A program made the translations under genes and the position numbers. Positions 1 to 11,720 of a stretch of DNA of 64,000 bases are shown here, piece after piece. The DNA lies in NCBI RefSeq assembly GCF_002999335.1, contig NW_020312141.1, forward strand, positions 1-64,000, in the 5' to 3' direction. Numbering within the stretch: position 1 is the stretch's first letter; every line of letters begins with the position of its first letter. The notes beneath the pieces were generated by a model that was not told where the DNA came from, ran no database searches, and saw only the letters and a list, made by a program, of their open reading frames with translations. Origin of the DNA: Cyclospora cayetanensis (Eukaryota; Apicomplexa; Conoidasida; Eucoccidiorida; Eimeriidae).

Positions 1-523
1 CACACCTCAGGCGCAGTACCCAGCATGCTCCTCTCCGTGCGCTTGCACATAAAATCAGTGCCAACGATCCCAGTATGGAACAGACACTAGGTGCGAGCGT
101 CAGCCTACGTGCATTAGCTGCAGGAAATATCCCCACCTGTACCCCTACACCTTTGGACCCAAAGCGCCTACTTGCTGAGCCATGCACGGAACTAGTGCGT
201 GACAACCCCCATTTCAATTTTTCATCGAAGTGACGGCCAACGCTAGCCGAGTTAGGTGTGCACGAACCACTTGGTTCTGATGCGCAAGCTCGCATGAGTA
301 TTTCACGGGTTGAAAAGAACTGACCACTTATCCAAACACAAGACATAGAACAAACTCTACATCTAATAGTGCACCGTTCCGCTTGGCCTATTACTCACAA
401 CACCGATTTGTTGCCGTGACTGATATTGCTGCTTTAAGCACATGCAATACGACCCGGCGATACCATCGAAGAGTTCAGCACAGGAACCGCTCTGCCACTG
501 GCTTCCAGAGGCCTTGCAAACTC

Positions 524-742
524 AGCAAAGAGATAACACAATCACATCAACGCGCGCACGGTGTTCGAACCAGCCACCGGAAACTCAAATCTAAGGCACC
601 AGCGAAACCACTCAACACCTAAAAAACATTGGCGGCTTTTGCTCACACACATCGAAACCGCACTTGGCTTCCACGAACCCACTTTCTGGACACAGCCAAT
701 GCAAATCGGTATGAGCAGGCGCGCACCATCAGCGCATATGTA
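524..742. repeat. Locally homogenised A-monomer tract, copy 1
   Basis: This matches 2,288-2,506 at an offset of exactly 1,764 bp, twice 882. Positions 557-705 are identical to 2,321-2,469; the few differences I see nearby are at 556, 706, 710 and 743. The intervening monomer at +882 is clearly more divergent, which points to conversion or a two-monomer exchange. Confidence 0.85.
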
Positions 743-2287
743 GCGCTATCTACAACAGCTAAACATGAGAGCACTACAGCCACTCTAAGGCGCTCAGGTT
801 CTCCTGGCCAAGGATGCCGCTCGGTCCTCCCACTGCCACTCTCAGCTTCTGCCGCAGCAGTAGATCATAGCTGAACACCCAAGTGAAGCAAACCTCAAGC
901 CCAGTTCACAACTTATTACTCTCCTTGCGGCTGCACATAACAACAGTGCTAGTAATCGCACTGCAGCAGAGAAACTAGGTTGGCGTGAGCCTACGTGCAT
1001 TGGCTGCAGGAAAAGCCTTCACGTCTGCCTCTTCACCTATGGACGCAAAGTGCATACTTCCTGAGTCGTGGAGCGTGTAAATGTTTAACTTTCCCCAGAT
1101 CAGTTCCGCATCAAAGCGACCGCAAGTGCTAGCCGATTTGTTCGTGCTAGCTGTATTCTCATGGCCGAGCTCACATAAGGGTTCCACAGGTTGGCAACAA
1201 CTGACCACTTATCCAAGCACAAGCCATAGAACGAAACGGTTCTTCGTATCAACACCATTCCACCTAAGCCCCATATACACATATTCGATACAACGGCTGG
1301 TATTGATCTTGTTGCTTCGAGCACGTGCAATACGAGACGAAGACAAAAACCCAGATTTACGCACAGTAGGTATACTGCCACTGGCTCCCAGAGGCTGTGC
1401 CAAGTCAGTAACGTCCTTGCGGAGTCGCCTGAACACACGGACGCCTGCGAGTCTGCAGCAACACTCCGAACCACAAGTCTAGAGAATGAGTGGTACCAAA
1501 CAACATCTAGTAAACATTGCCGGCTTGTCTGCTAATCCAAGCGCAAACGGCACTTGGTTTGCACAACCCACTTTCTGGACATAGACAACGCGGATCGCTA
1601 TTCGCAAGTGCGCACCACCAGCACACAGTCTGCACTAAAGGCAATAGGGAAACGTGAAGGCACTACAGCCACTCCAAGGTGCTCAGGCACTCCTGGCCAA
1701 GGATGGCGCTCTGTCCTCCTATTGTCGCTCTCAGCTTCTACCACTAAAATAAGTAGTTTCTAAACATCCACGTGAAACACACTCCGAGTGCAGTACTCAG
1801 CCTACTCCTCCTCGTGCGGCTGCACATACCAACAGCGCTAGCAATCCTACTGCAGCAGTGAGGCTAGGTGCTGGCTTGAGCCTACGTCATTAGCTGCAGG
1901 AAAAGTGCTCACGTCTGCCCCTTCACCTATGGACGCAAAGAGCATACCACCTGAGTCGTGGAGCGTGCAAATGTTTAACTTTCCCCAAATCAATTCCACA
2001 TTAAAGCGACGGCAAGTGCTAGCCAATGTGTTCGTGCTAGAACTACTCTAGTCTTATGGGCAAACGTGCAGCGGAAGGCCAAACGCCAAAACCAACTGAA
2101 AACTTCTCCAAACAGAGGCGAGATCATGTACATCTAATTGAGCATCATTCAGCTTGACCCCATACTCACATATTCGATACAACGTCTGGTATTGATATTG
2201 TCGCTTTGAGCACATGCGATACGACCTAACGACACCAACGTAGACGGGAACCGCCCTGCCACTGGCTTCCAGAGGCCCTGCCAACGC

Positions 2288-2506
2288 AGGAAAGAGATAA
2301 CACAATCACATCAACGCGCACACGGTGTTCGAACCAGCCACCGGAAACTCAAATCTAAGGCACCAGCGAAACCACTCAACACCTAAAAAACATTGGCGGC
2401 TTTTGCTCACACACATCGAAACCGCACTTGGCTTCCACGAACCCACTTTCTGGACACAGCCAATGCAAACCGGCATGAGCAGGCGCGCACCATCAGCGCA
2501 TATGTA
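2288..2506. repeat. Locally homogenised A-monomer tract, copy 2
   Basis: Partner of 524-742, with a 149-bp perfectly identical core. It lies just before the A-to-B junction. Confidence 0.85.
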
Positions 2507-2582
2507 GCACTATTTACAACAGCGAATCATGAAAGCACTACAGCCATTCAAAGGTGCTCACGCTCTCCTGGCGAAGGATGCC

Positions 2583-5155
2583 GCAAACGTGCACTCCGAT
2601 ATTCGCATCCTTCCGCTGCGCGTGCAATCCACATTGCCAGGCCCCCACAATTCACTTTGAAGGGACCCTACCCCGAATCACCAATTGGTGGTATCATACC
2701 ACCAAGGTCCTCTCCGGTTGCCAGCCACCATGCTCTGACGCGTCCCCATTAGTTTGGATATGTTTGTTTCTCTCGAACAAAACCTCGTAGCGCCTGCCGT
2801 TCTCCTGCAATTATACGTTGCCTGCGCAATGTCAACACCCGGTGCAGATACATCACTAAAACAGCAGCGAACAATCAAAACAGGGCTCTTCAGACAAGCG
2901 ATAACGTGCTCCACAGAGAGGAAAGTATGGCTTGAACTCGTCAACAAACGCATTGTCAACAAAATCTCGCCACAAAGCCACACGAGCAATAGACGAACCA
3001 AAAATCCTCATTTCTAGCAGGCACGTCAGGACTGCGTTTGACTGCCTTGCATGCGGTCCACTTTCAGACAGTTAAGGCAGCTGAACTGCAGTATTACATG
3101 AACGAGGCGCGAACGATCTAACGAAAGCTATTGTCTAGCGTGTCGGCATGCTTGCACAGCAAACTACTATCTCATAAACAACGCACGACCACGATTCCAT
3201 GACACGCACTGTTCAAAAAATAAGTGCTGTGTGTTAATATTCGGAAGATGGCGGCTGCAGGCTTTTAAAAAAACTAACCAATCATCCATGTGCCAGGTAT
3301 GGCCTTGTCCTCATATCGACAACATCCTACAGCACCTGCAAGAGTGCCAGCCACACCTATGCTTGGCACAGGTCTAGGCACTTTGCAATTGCCTTCGACA
3401 CGAAATGGAAACACTGCACACGCATTCTGCGCGTCAAAATAAGTTGTGCTCTAAGAAAGCCAGCATGTTATGCTAAGTGCGTGCAGTCCGTAGTAGCGCC
3501 ACCTGCGCCTACGTCCATCCTATGCAATGTGTCGTTGACGTGCTTGGGTCACTACACACGCTGATCTCGTACCAACTTTCAAGCGACACAACCCAATGTA
3601 CTACTAATGCATGGGGTAGCCGCTTTAAAAGAGAAGGCAAATGGTTTCCATTGTTCATTTTACACAGCCTCGTGCAAGCGACCGCGTCTGCGGGCCATCC
3701 GATATACCATGAACTTCATGAACAACTGAGCCCGAATACCCCTGCCACCATGCACACATATGGACAAGATTCTGACACCTGCCCCAGCTGCAAAGCACTT
3801 TGCCTACTTTCAGAAAACGCCCATGCAGCCCATGCACTTTGCCCACCACGCAGCTAAAACCTAATATCCTACAAGACCACACCAAATAACTGCAAGCAGA
3901 CATTCTATTCATCGTGACCAGCCCACACCATTTAACACACAAACAATCACCCGCAGTACCTCCTTGCTCGCCAACCATGCTTCTGTCAACATCAACGGCC
4001 CGGTGGCGGAACGTACCCAAACCCAATACCACCCACATAACGTTCCCCTGAGCAATGTGCCTGCTTCGTACCTAGCACTCCTTGGCGAATAGGCTAATCA
4101 CATTCCTTTCCACACTACCAACACAAACACCTAATGCCTACTCCACTCTAGCGGTCGCACTGCACAGCCTTCAATAGCTGCCCTCCTAGGGCCCACCAAA
4201 GCCGACTCTCTCGAATTGCACGCTGCCGCATAGACCCAGTAGGCATCTCTTGAAAGCAAATCAGGCACTCAGGGTTACACTGTATTACCTCCTCCACACA
4301 TTTGCCAACCAGAAGCTTACCTCCTGAGCTCACAGCGCACTAGGACAATTATGCTGTAACTGCTTCTATCCGGCGAAGCCAATCATAGCATAGCTCCACG
4401 GAAAGGCTGAAGGCTGCTTCGCTGTCAGCGAGCACATAGACCATATTCAGACCGACCAGTATGATGCATGCCAGTTTTTGCTGAAGCCTATTCACCTTCA
4501 ATCCTGGCCTTGCCACACGCAGTACAGACTGATAATATGTGTATGAAGCATCTCACCTCTTCCTTCACTTGGCAACGAATGCAGAATGTAGGCAGGACAG
4601 GACTGCAACCACAATCAAATGCGCAACACAGTGTATTGAAAGGTTCTCTGCAACACAAATCCTTTTGGCCGCTCACACAACACGGAAAGCAGTCGCATCA
4701 GATTGGACTGACACACGGTTGCACCATGTAGTCTGCCAATGGAGGTAAAAGCAAACAGGGCACTTCGCACATGTTCCACCAACAGTCCCATGCTGCTGAT
4801 GTGCAGATCCTGTCGACGCACTAGACCCCTTGTTACTACACCCCGCTCGTCACACCTTGCTAGTTACTTTGGAAAGCATCCGATGTGCGCTGTGGTATGT
4901 TCGTTCAACAAACACCTTCCGATCTGTGTAATAGAACGAAACGCTTTCCAGAGTACTCCGAAAACACTTGGGATGCCTTCAGCGCATACACAAGATACGC
5001 GGCGTTCACTACACCCTACAGGCCACACGCAGAAGCAGCGCTGAGGGTGTAACTATTGCCATTCAGCCACGATTAATCGACATCTAAAATGCAGCCCAAG
5101 GGCCAGTAACTTAGGCCCAACCCACTTCCTGATGTACGTGGCATGACAGAGTCTA
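2583..5155. repeat. Unit 1 core: B block only (C and A' missing)
   Basis: B begins directly after the fixed point in the A monomer. It runs through the recurring landmarks: CACGAGCAAT near 2980, a segment rich in GCCAGCCACA near 3350, GCCCCAGCTGCAA near 3782, CTAGCACTCCTTGGCGAATA near 4072, and GGACAGGACTGCAACC near 4594. Near 5,150, where the other units continue into the C block, the sequence jumps straight into an A monomer. About 2 kb of C plus A' are therefore absent, most simply by deletion. Confidence 0.8.
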
Positions 5156-7231
5156 GGGGGCTAAAAAGCACTGACAGTTGTGCCCCTCGGAAACAAATCC
5201 CAGGAACACAAATCTACGGCACCAGTGGTACCAAACAACACCGAGTGCACATTGGCTGCTTCTGGTAGTCCAAACCCAAATCGCACTTGGCTTGCACAAC
5301 CCACTATCTGGACATTGTCAACGCAGCCGCTATTAGCAAACTGCGCACCCTCAGCGCATAGGCTGCACTCAACGCAGTAGGGGAACATGAAAGAACTACA
5401 ACCACTCGAAGGTGCTGAGGATTTTCTGGCCAAGGATGCCCCTGAGTCCTCCCATTGGCGAATTGAGCTTCTACCACAAAATTGGGTAGGCTCCAAACAC
5501 CCAAATGAAACACTTCGAGTGCAGTACTCAGCCTACTCCTCCTCGTGCGGCTGCACATAACAACAGTGGTAGCGATCCCACTGCAGCAGAGAAGCTAGGT
5601 GCTGGCTTGAGCCTACGGGCATTAGCTCCAGGAAAATTCACATCTGACACCCCCAAACCTATCAACGCAAAAGCGCGTGCTTCCTGAGTCATGCAGCGTG
5701 CAAATGTTTGGATTTTCCCATATCGATTCCGCATCAGAATGACCGCAAGTGCTAGCCGATGTGCTCGTGCTAGAACTACTCTACTCTCATGGCCGTGCTC
5801 GCATAAGGATTCCACACGTTGAATGCACCTGACCACTTCTCCATCCACAAGCCATGGACACAGCTCTACATCGTATACGGTATCATTCCACCTTGTCCCC
5901 ATACTCACATATCCTATGCAACGACTGTTATTAATTTTGTTGCTTTGAGTACGTGCAATACGACATAACGACAACACCGGAGAGTTAAGCACACGAACCA
6001 CTCTGCCACTGGCTTCCAGAGGCCCTGCAAACTCAGAAAAGAGATAACAGAATCACACCAACGCGAATACTGTGGGTATTTCATCCAGCACTCGGAAACT
6101 TAAATGTAAGGCATCAGCAAAACCACAACACCTAGTAAGCATTGGCGGCTTCTGTTCACCCATCCCCAAACCGCATTTGCCTTGTGCAACCCACTTGCTG
6201 GACATCGCCAAGGCACACCGGCATGAGCAGGCCCGCACCAACAGCCCATATGTACACTATCTACAACAGCGAAACATGAAAGAACTGCAGCCAGTCCACG
6301 GTGCTCAGGCTCTCCTGGACAAGGATGCCACTCGGAACTCTCTTTGTGGCTCTCTGCATCTACCGCCGCAATAGAAGATGTCTGAACACCCACTTGATAC
6401 ACACATCAATGGCAGTACGCAACCTACCCCTCTCTGTGTGCCTGCACAAAGCAACAGGCCTAGCAATACCAGTGCAACACAGAAGCTAGGTGGTGGTGTA
6501 TGCCTAGATGCATGTGCTGGGGGAAACGTCACTCCTTTCATCCGCCACACGCCTTGACTTGAAGCAAAGCACCTACTCCCTAAGTAATGCAGCGTCAAAA
6601 CGCTTGGCAGCCCCCAGATCAATTCCGCAACGGAGAGCTGGCAGCCCCTAGCCGCGTTGGGGGTGTTGAAATAACTCGTCTCGCATAAGCAAATGCGTAT
6701 GGAGACTCCGTACGCGGAGAACAACTATTCGCGTCTCCAGACATACACCATGAAACAAACCCCTTCATCAAATACAGGACAGCTCCGCGTGGTCCATTCT
6801 CACATATCCGATTCAAGGGCTGGTACTGGTATTGTTTCTGAGCACAAACAATACGACACGACGACGCCTACACTGATTTTGCGCATTGGATCCAGTCGCT
6901 GCAATAGCTTTCAGAGGCGCTGCCGACAAAGCAACGTCCTACTGGAATAGCAGAAAACATATTGAGGGCTGGGTGCTTGAGAACCAACACTCATACCAAG
7001 AAATCTAAGGGACCAGTGGTACCAAAGAGCACCGAGTACCCATGGAATGCTTCTGCCAGCCGACACCAAAAGTGCACTTGGCTGGGACAACCCACTTTCT
7101 GGGGCTCGCCAGCGCAGTTCGCCGTGAGCAGGCTCGCACTATCAGCGCATTGGTCGCACTATATAAAATAGCTGAGAAATGAGACAGCAGCAGTCAGCCC
7201 ACGGTGCTGAGTATCGTATGTCCACGGGTAG
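5156..7231. repeat. Run of about 2.3 A monomers (unit 1)
   Basis: Phase landmarks lie near 5410, 6300 and 7197 (spacing 890-897 bp). The run is entered mid-monomer, near the 'AAATCTACGGCACCAGTGG' segment, and leaves at the usual A-to-B junction near 7,230. Confidence 0.8.
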
Positions 7232-10200
7232 CGCTATTGTCCGTAATTCGCTTCGCACATGTGCACTGCCTTGCAAATTCGCATGGCGCTTCCTTGCGGT
7301 TTACTTTATAGGGGCACTACCATGATATCACCAGTTGCCGCTATCATCACATTGCTACTTCCAGGCTGCTAGCCACTTTCCCCAGACGCGCAATCATGAC
7401 GTTCTTGTATGTTCGTATCTTTTGACTAGGAGCGCTTAGGGTCTACGTATCTCGCGCAGCTGCAGCGTGCTCAATAGACGACCCATGCACAAGCATCACT
7501 CTAACAGCAACAGATAATCACATCAGTACTCCACAGGCAGCCGGTAATGTGCTCCACAGATGGGGGTATGGCTATAGCTCGTGATCAAACGGATCGCTAG
7601 CAAAATGTCAACACAAAGCCACACGAGCAACAGACGAGTCGTAGGTCCTCATTTCTTGCTAACACTTCGGGTCTGCCTTTGGCTGCCTTGCAAGCAGTCC
7701 ACCCTGATAAGTGTAAGGCAGCTGAACTGTGGCATTGCATGCACGAACTGCGAGCGAACCATAGAATGCAATTGCCCAATTTGTGATTATGTTTGCACCG
7801 CAAAGCCTTAGACTCTAGACAACTCACGACCACAATTTCACATTACACACAAACCAGATCAGAGCCCCTCCTACCTTAACCACGGAAGCCGTAAGCTGCC
7901 CGTTTTCAAAAAGCTACCCACTCACCCATGTGCGGCACACTGTCATGTTCCCATGTCAGCAGCCACCTGCAACACCTGCGAGAGCGCCAGGCACATTTCC
8001 ACATGACGCAGCTCTTGGAATTCTGGAGTAGTTTTCGACACAAACTGCAAACACTGCATTTACCTTCTACATGTCAAAAATAAACTTTGTCCCTGAGGAC
8101 GCCAGTGTGCTAAGTGACTTGTCTACAGTCCGCAATATCCCCAACTCAACTTGTATTCGTAAAATTTAATGTGCCATTGAAGTCAGTGTGCACACCTTCA
8201 TTCCCTACCAGCGTTGCAGAGATGCGACACAATGTACAAGTAGTGCATGGTATGCACTTTATGAAGGGATTAGCACATTCATATCATTGTGCATTCTAAC
8301 CCGCCTTGCGCAAGCCACGTCTACAGCAGCCGTCACCTACACCGTGAATCTGAAACGCGATCAATCCGAAATATGGCTGACACAACGAACACAAATGAAC
8401 ACGCCTCTGACAGCTGCCCCAGCTGCAACGCACTTTGCGTCCATTTTCCTGAAGCCTATGCACGTTGCTCGCCCTGCAGCGAGATCCAAATATTCTACAA
8501 GACTGCACAAAATAACTGCAAGATGCCATTTTTTCCATCGTGACCAGCTCACACTATTTAACAGACACACACGTATGTGTCGCACGTCCTTGCATACATA
8601 GCATGCTGCTGCGAACAGCCATACCCACGCAGGCCAATATTCCGCAAACCCAACTATACCCACCTACCTTTTACCTGAGGAATGTGTGCCCGATTCGTAA
8701 TAAGCACTCCTTGGCGAATATGCTAAATACATTCGTTTCCGCACTTCCACTACAAACATCGAATGCCTGCTCCACTCTGGCGCTCTAACTACTGAGGCAC
8801 CACCAATTTGTAGCTCTCTACCTAGGACCCAACAAAGCCGACACTTGAAATGGAGGCTGCCGCATTGATACAGTAAGCACCATATGAAAGAAAAACAGGC
8901 ACTGCAGGCCTACATCGTATTTCCTCCTGCATACACTTGCCAAACACAAGCTTACATACTGAGCTCATGGATACATAATGACCGCTATGCAACAATTACG
9001 CCTCTCAGGCGAACCCTGTCATGGATCGGCTGCGCGAAAAGGCTGGAGGCTGCCTCATTGTCAGCAAGCATATCGACCACATTCAGACCAGCATGATGCA
9101 CGGCATTTCCTGCTGGAACATATTAATCCAAATCCAGGCCTTTCCTCACGCTATACACACTAGTAATTTGTCAATGACATACCCGCATCTCTTCATTCAC
9201 ACAAAAATGCGTCGAATGCAGATTGTGGACAGGACAGGACAACAACCACAAGCAGATGCGCAGCACAGTGGATGGACAGATCCTTTGCAACACCGATTCC
9301 TTAGGTCACTCACACAAAAGGTAAAGCAGTTACCACAGATTGACCTAAGACACGGCCGCTCCACGCTGCCTGCCGATGCACCTGGAGGCGCACACGGCCC
9401 TCCACACATGTGCCACCAACAGTTCCATGCTACTGATGTGCACAACCTGCCGAAACGCTAAACCCTTTGGCTCTTCACCCTGGCACTTCCATCTTTGCTG
9501 GTTACTCGGTAAAGCACCCTGGTTGCCATGTAGCATGTTCACTACTCAAACACTTCCCCGATCTATGCACTAGCATGAAACCCTTGCCGGGTGTTCCAAA
9601 ATCGCCTGGCATGCCTGCAGCGCATACAAACGATTCATGGATTTCAACCGACCCTACAAGCCAAATGCTAAAGCCGCACTAAGACTGTCAATACTGCCAC
9701 ACATACTGCTTGCGCGTACACATCTAAAGCGAAGAACATAGGCCACTAACATAGGCCCAACCCACTTTCTGGCATAGGAGATATGGCATAATCTGCAGCT
9801 AGCACTAGCAGCTTTTTCCCTCACCAAACCCTTGGCACTTATGACGCAGTGCAATCTCAGCGGAAACCATATGCAAACCTTTAGCCGCTCGACAGCTTCA
9901 CACGCCACCAATACCCGTCAGCCTGCTAGTGGACAACCGCATCAACCCGCCCACTAATGTACTGTTGCCCTCTCGCCCAACAAACACTCACAACACAATC
10001 CCAAAGTAAAAGCAAAGGAGCACCATGCACCGTATAAAACCGTTGGCATCAGTTAATCTCCCAGGCTCCAACCTAATTTGCAAACCCATCCAAGGCCTCT
10101 TCGTGCAATCCATACAGAGCAAGAGGCGCGACAAACTAAGCCGGCAGCAAGACAGGCGAGAACCGCCAGATTCGTAGGACGCGCCACGATGCAGTTCGTT

Positions 10201-11125
10201 CTTGCCCGTGGGAATGCACTGCCTAAATTTTTGACCTGCAACTCGGAATAATTGAACATAAATGCAACGCATTTCAGTAGGCACACAAGCCAGTTGATAA
10301 AAGACCTGTTGCACACGTCATCTAGATCGACCTCCCAAGCATACTACTTGCGGCAATTGGCAAACGCAGCATGCCACGTTTACACAAGAACACGTGGCCA
10401 GATGTACGCACAATAACTCGGACCAGCTGTTGCTTATTATATACCACGCAGTTCTGCACTAGGAAAAGTGCTATATCCAGCTAAGCTGCAGAAGGCCAAT
10501 ATTCTCGAAACATTTTAGCCCTCCTCACAAAAGCTAGCACTTCGGCTTGTGCACTTGACTTTGGCCAGTCAAAGGACGGTACAATGAGCTAACGTACGAC
10601 CTGAAGAACAGCCAGTACAAACCTTGCGATAGGCATTTCCTCTACGCACGGAGACGAATTGCATTCACCAGCTTCCCTGGCTTTCACATTCTTAATGCCT
10701 TCATTACCCAGCAAGTGTTACACCGCCCCCTACACAATTCACTCCGAATGGCCATTGCAGTTCTCTCACCGACCTCACAAAATGCGAATAGCAGGATTAG
10801 GCGAGGTAGTGAAGAAATAGAGCGTACCTGCAAACAGTATGCTAGGCAACCACACCTGACTAGGGTGTTCTACAAACAATTCGCCTGTGATTCCCATCTG
10901 CCATCACTGTGCTCAGAGAATGGGCGCGCGCCTTAAACGCTGTACAGGCACTCCTTAAAGTTACGATCAACACCGTTCGGACTACACCAGGTGAATTTAG
11001 TGCGACCATGCTAGACACACAAATAAGGTAAAGCCACAGTTATCACTGCATGCCTCATGCCTGCTGCCTCTAGCCTTCCGTATTTTTTTAAATAGCCTTC
11101 TACCACGAACGCACCACACCATATT
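7232..11125. repeat. Unit 2 core: B plus C blocks
   Basis: This is the first complete core. B runs from about 7.23 to 9.78 kb and C from about 9.78 to 11.12 kb. C contains recurring segments such as the GACGCAGTGCAA block near 9845, a TATA-like block near 10,032, CGATGCAGTTCGTTCTTGCC near 10,190, and the ATTCCGAATGGCCATT-type block near 10,742. The same series recurs in units 3 to 7. No conserved reading frame is visible. Confidence 0.8.
10032..10039 (+). promoter_or_regulatory. TATA-like octamer in C block, unit 2 (speculative)
   Basis: GTATAAAA follows a CACCATGCACC context. Equivalent positions in units 3 and 4 keep it; units 5, 6 and 7 do not. Sequence resemblance is the only evidence that it might start transcription. 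Confidence 0.12.
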
Positions 11126-11720
11126 ATGCTGTGCTCATTTGAACGGTTTCCCAGCACCATCCCCGTCTATGGCGGGTACGCCTGTACTAAGCTCGATAAG
11201 GCAGTGCAGCACCTTGGCAATACAATATCCAGCCACGGCATGAAATATGCTCGGTCCTCGCATTGGCACCCTGAGCGGCTGCTGCCACAGCGGGCCATTC
11301 TCGAACACGCAGTCGAAACACGTCCCACGTGGGGTGCTCAGTATAGTTCTCTTAGTACGGCTGCACCATACACATGTGTTACCGATCACAATGCGGCAGA
11401 GAAGCTAGGTGTTTGCGTCAGCCTAAGCGTGTTAGCAGCAGGGACATGCCCTAGCAACACTGGACGCAAAGCCTTTTCCTTGTGATATCATACATATTTT
11501 GTCTCGCAAAGTGCACCAGGTGGTACAACACCAAGCCCTGCCCTTCTGGTACTCGGAGAGATGCAGAAAAGGGACATGGGGCGGTAATCACACAAGTCAG
11601 CTTTTCAGTTTGTTGAGATCATTATGTTATCCAGATGCAAAAGCATGCATCAAGAGCTGACTCCAACTCACCATGTCAGCAACTCCTAACCCCGAACAAA
11701 ACTCTACCCACACAAGCCAT
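11126..11720. repeat. A' monomer, a diverged relative of A (unit 2)
   Basis: The end of the core follows the A monomer in order: a CGGTCCTC block, a GGCTGCACCAT block, GCAGAGAAGCTAGGTG, then an ACTGGACGCAAAGC block. It is more diverged from A than A copies are from each other. It then passes into true A sequence near 11,720. Confidence 0.7.

Larger units (their letters stand above)
1..2582. repeat. Run of about three A monomers (left edge, array continues outside window)
   Basis: Three successive monomers show the same phase landmarks at about 790, 1676 and 2553, a spacing of 877-886 bp. Typical internal segments are the GCAGAGAAGCTAGGT block, the CAAATGTTT block and the ACACAAGCCATGGAAC block. 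The first and third monomers are unusually similar over about 220 bp (see the separate entries). The run ends at the fixed A-to-B junction near 2,580. Confidence 0.85.

Noticed and set aside
561..743. Identical or near-identical 60-codon frames at 561-743 and 2,325-2,507
   Set aside because: They lie in the converted A-monomer tract; homologous frames are broken in all other monomers.
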